The notes beneath the pieces were generated by a model that was not told the DNA's origin, did no database searches, and saw only the letters and a list, made by a program, of their open reading frames with translations. Positions 63,367-64,000 of a stretch of 64,000 nucleotides of DNA are shown one piece after another. Each line of letters opens with the position of its first letter. The stretch's first letter is position 1. Location of the stretch: NCBI RefSeq assembly GCF_027706145.1, contig NZ_JAQFWW010000002.1, positions 434,001-498,000 on the forward strand, given 5' to 3'. The position numbers were made by a program, and so were the translations under genes. This DNA comes from Bacillus changyiensis (GTDB lineage Bacteria > Bacillota > Bacilli > Bacillales > Bacillaceae).

Positions 63367-63454
63367 GCGGATCAAGTCCGCTGCTTAAATCGTGCTCTCC
63401 CTAACGTTACGCTGTCTTTTCTAGACATGACGCCGAAATGAAGAGAAACACGAG

Positions 63455-64000
63455 TTAAACCAAGTTTACAGTTTGCTTTTGTTTGATGATCTGGTGTATC
63501 ATATGTGCCACACCATTTTCATCATTTGTTAGTGTCACATCATCGGCAAGCTCTTTAATCTCCTTGCAGGCATTACCCATGGCAAAACTTTTACCTGCTA
63601 TTTTCAGCATTGAACAATCGTTTAGGCTGTCACCGACAGTTGCCGTTTCCTCGAGTGGAATCCCGAGTTTTTGAGAAAGCCTTTCAAGAGCCAACCCTTT
63701 TGAAGCTTGAAGATGCTCCAATTCAAAATTGTGTTCAGAAGAGGTGACAAGTGTGACATCTTCTGCCCCTTTAAATTGTTGCTTGCCTTTTTCAAGTTTT
63801 TCTTTCTGAAAAGAAAAGACCAATATGTTGTATATATTGATGTGTCGGTTTGGTTGAAACAATTCGTGGTAGGAGCGGATGAATGAAAATCCATGTTGAC
63901 TGAATTGCTGTTTGGCAGCATGCCCCAACCTTGAAAGATCAACATCTGGATTGGCACTTCTTAATCGGTCTAATTCGATTGCAATCAGTTCTCTGCCACT
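63455..64000 (-). CDS. Cof-type HAD phosphatase, C-terminal part
   Basis: The frame is open to the window edge, so the last 181 residues are present and motif I lies outside. Visible are the cap end, the HLQASKGLALERLSQKLGI segment with the motif III Lys, motif IV GDSLNDCSML, AMGNACKEIKELAD and TNDENGVAHMI, typical of HAD IIB sugar or flavin phosphatases such as YwtE. A TTG at 63928 is in frame but the family sequence continues upstream of it. The substrate is unknown. Confidence 0.85.
   Translation of the reverse strand, partial: SGRELIAIELDRLRSANPDVDLSRLGHAAKQQFSQHGFSFIRSYHELFQPNRHINIYNILVFSFQKEKLEKGKQQFKGAEDVTLVTSSEHNFELEHLQASKGLALERLSQKLGIPLEETATVGDSLNDCSMLKIAGKSFAMGNACKEIKELADDVTLTNDENGVAHMIHQIIKQKQTVNLV

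Overview
The window is AT-rich, low-GC Gram-positive chromosomal DNA. Its gene content and local order match a Bacillus close to the B. subtilis group. Diagnostic neighbourhoods are tagU(lytR)/mnaA, gtaB-tagH-tagG, tagDEF divergent from tagAB, lytD-manA, tagV(ywtF)-ywtE, rbsRKDACB, alsR/alsSD and ywqF-ywqC-ywqB-ywqA-ywqG. Species was assigned only from recalled protein families and synteny. No rRNA, tRNA, CRISPR array or intact transposase was seen.

Bases 1-31545 form a wall teichoic acid (WTA) island. A tagU tail converges on a four-gene block (two TagE/TarM-like GT4 enzymes, a TarS/TarQ-like GT2 and mnaA) whose genes abut or overlap by about 4 bp. Next come gtaB (UDP-glucose) and tagGH (WTA exporter). 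A six-gene minus-strand operon follows (18931 down to 10717): rmlA, rmlB, a TagF-like phosphotransferase, an ATP-grasp/HAD fusion, a DegT aminotransferase and a GT2. It has no rmlC or rmlD, so it probably makes an N-acylated dTDP-4-amino-4,6-dideoxyhexose and attaches it to a wall polymer. Beyond it lie a 168-type tagD-tagE-tagF set and, divergently, tagA-tagB followed by W23-type tarI-tarJ-tarK-tarL. The strain therefore appears able to make both poly(glycerol-P) and poly(ribitol-P).

Bases 31550-41470 hold lytD (autolysin), manA, anaerobic ribonucleotide reductase nrdDG with paired NrdR-like boxes, an adhB-like dehydrogenase, tagV and ywtE. The pgs poly-gamma-glutamate genes that follow ywtE in B. 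subtilis are absent. Bases 41574-47366 are the ribose operon with a CcpA/RbsR-type operator.

Bases 47367-51266 are accessory. They hold an orphan IS605-type right end resembling an omega-RNA scaffold without tnpB, a previously unannotated type I toxin-antitoxin locus (31-residue holin-like toxin, antisense RNA, sequestered ribosome binding site) and an ABC exporter with its TetR regulator and two operators. Bases 51349-54970 are the acetoin genes alsD, alsS and alsR. Bases 54978-63366 are a decayed ywq region. The tyrosine kinase ywqD is gone, only about 40 codons of the phosphatase ywqE remain, ywqC (TkmA) is an orphan, and ywqG is 5'-truncated beside a relic of an AAA+ ATPase. The window ends inside a Cof-type HAD phosphatase.
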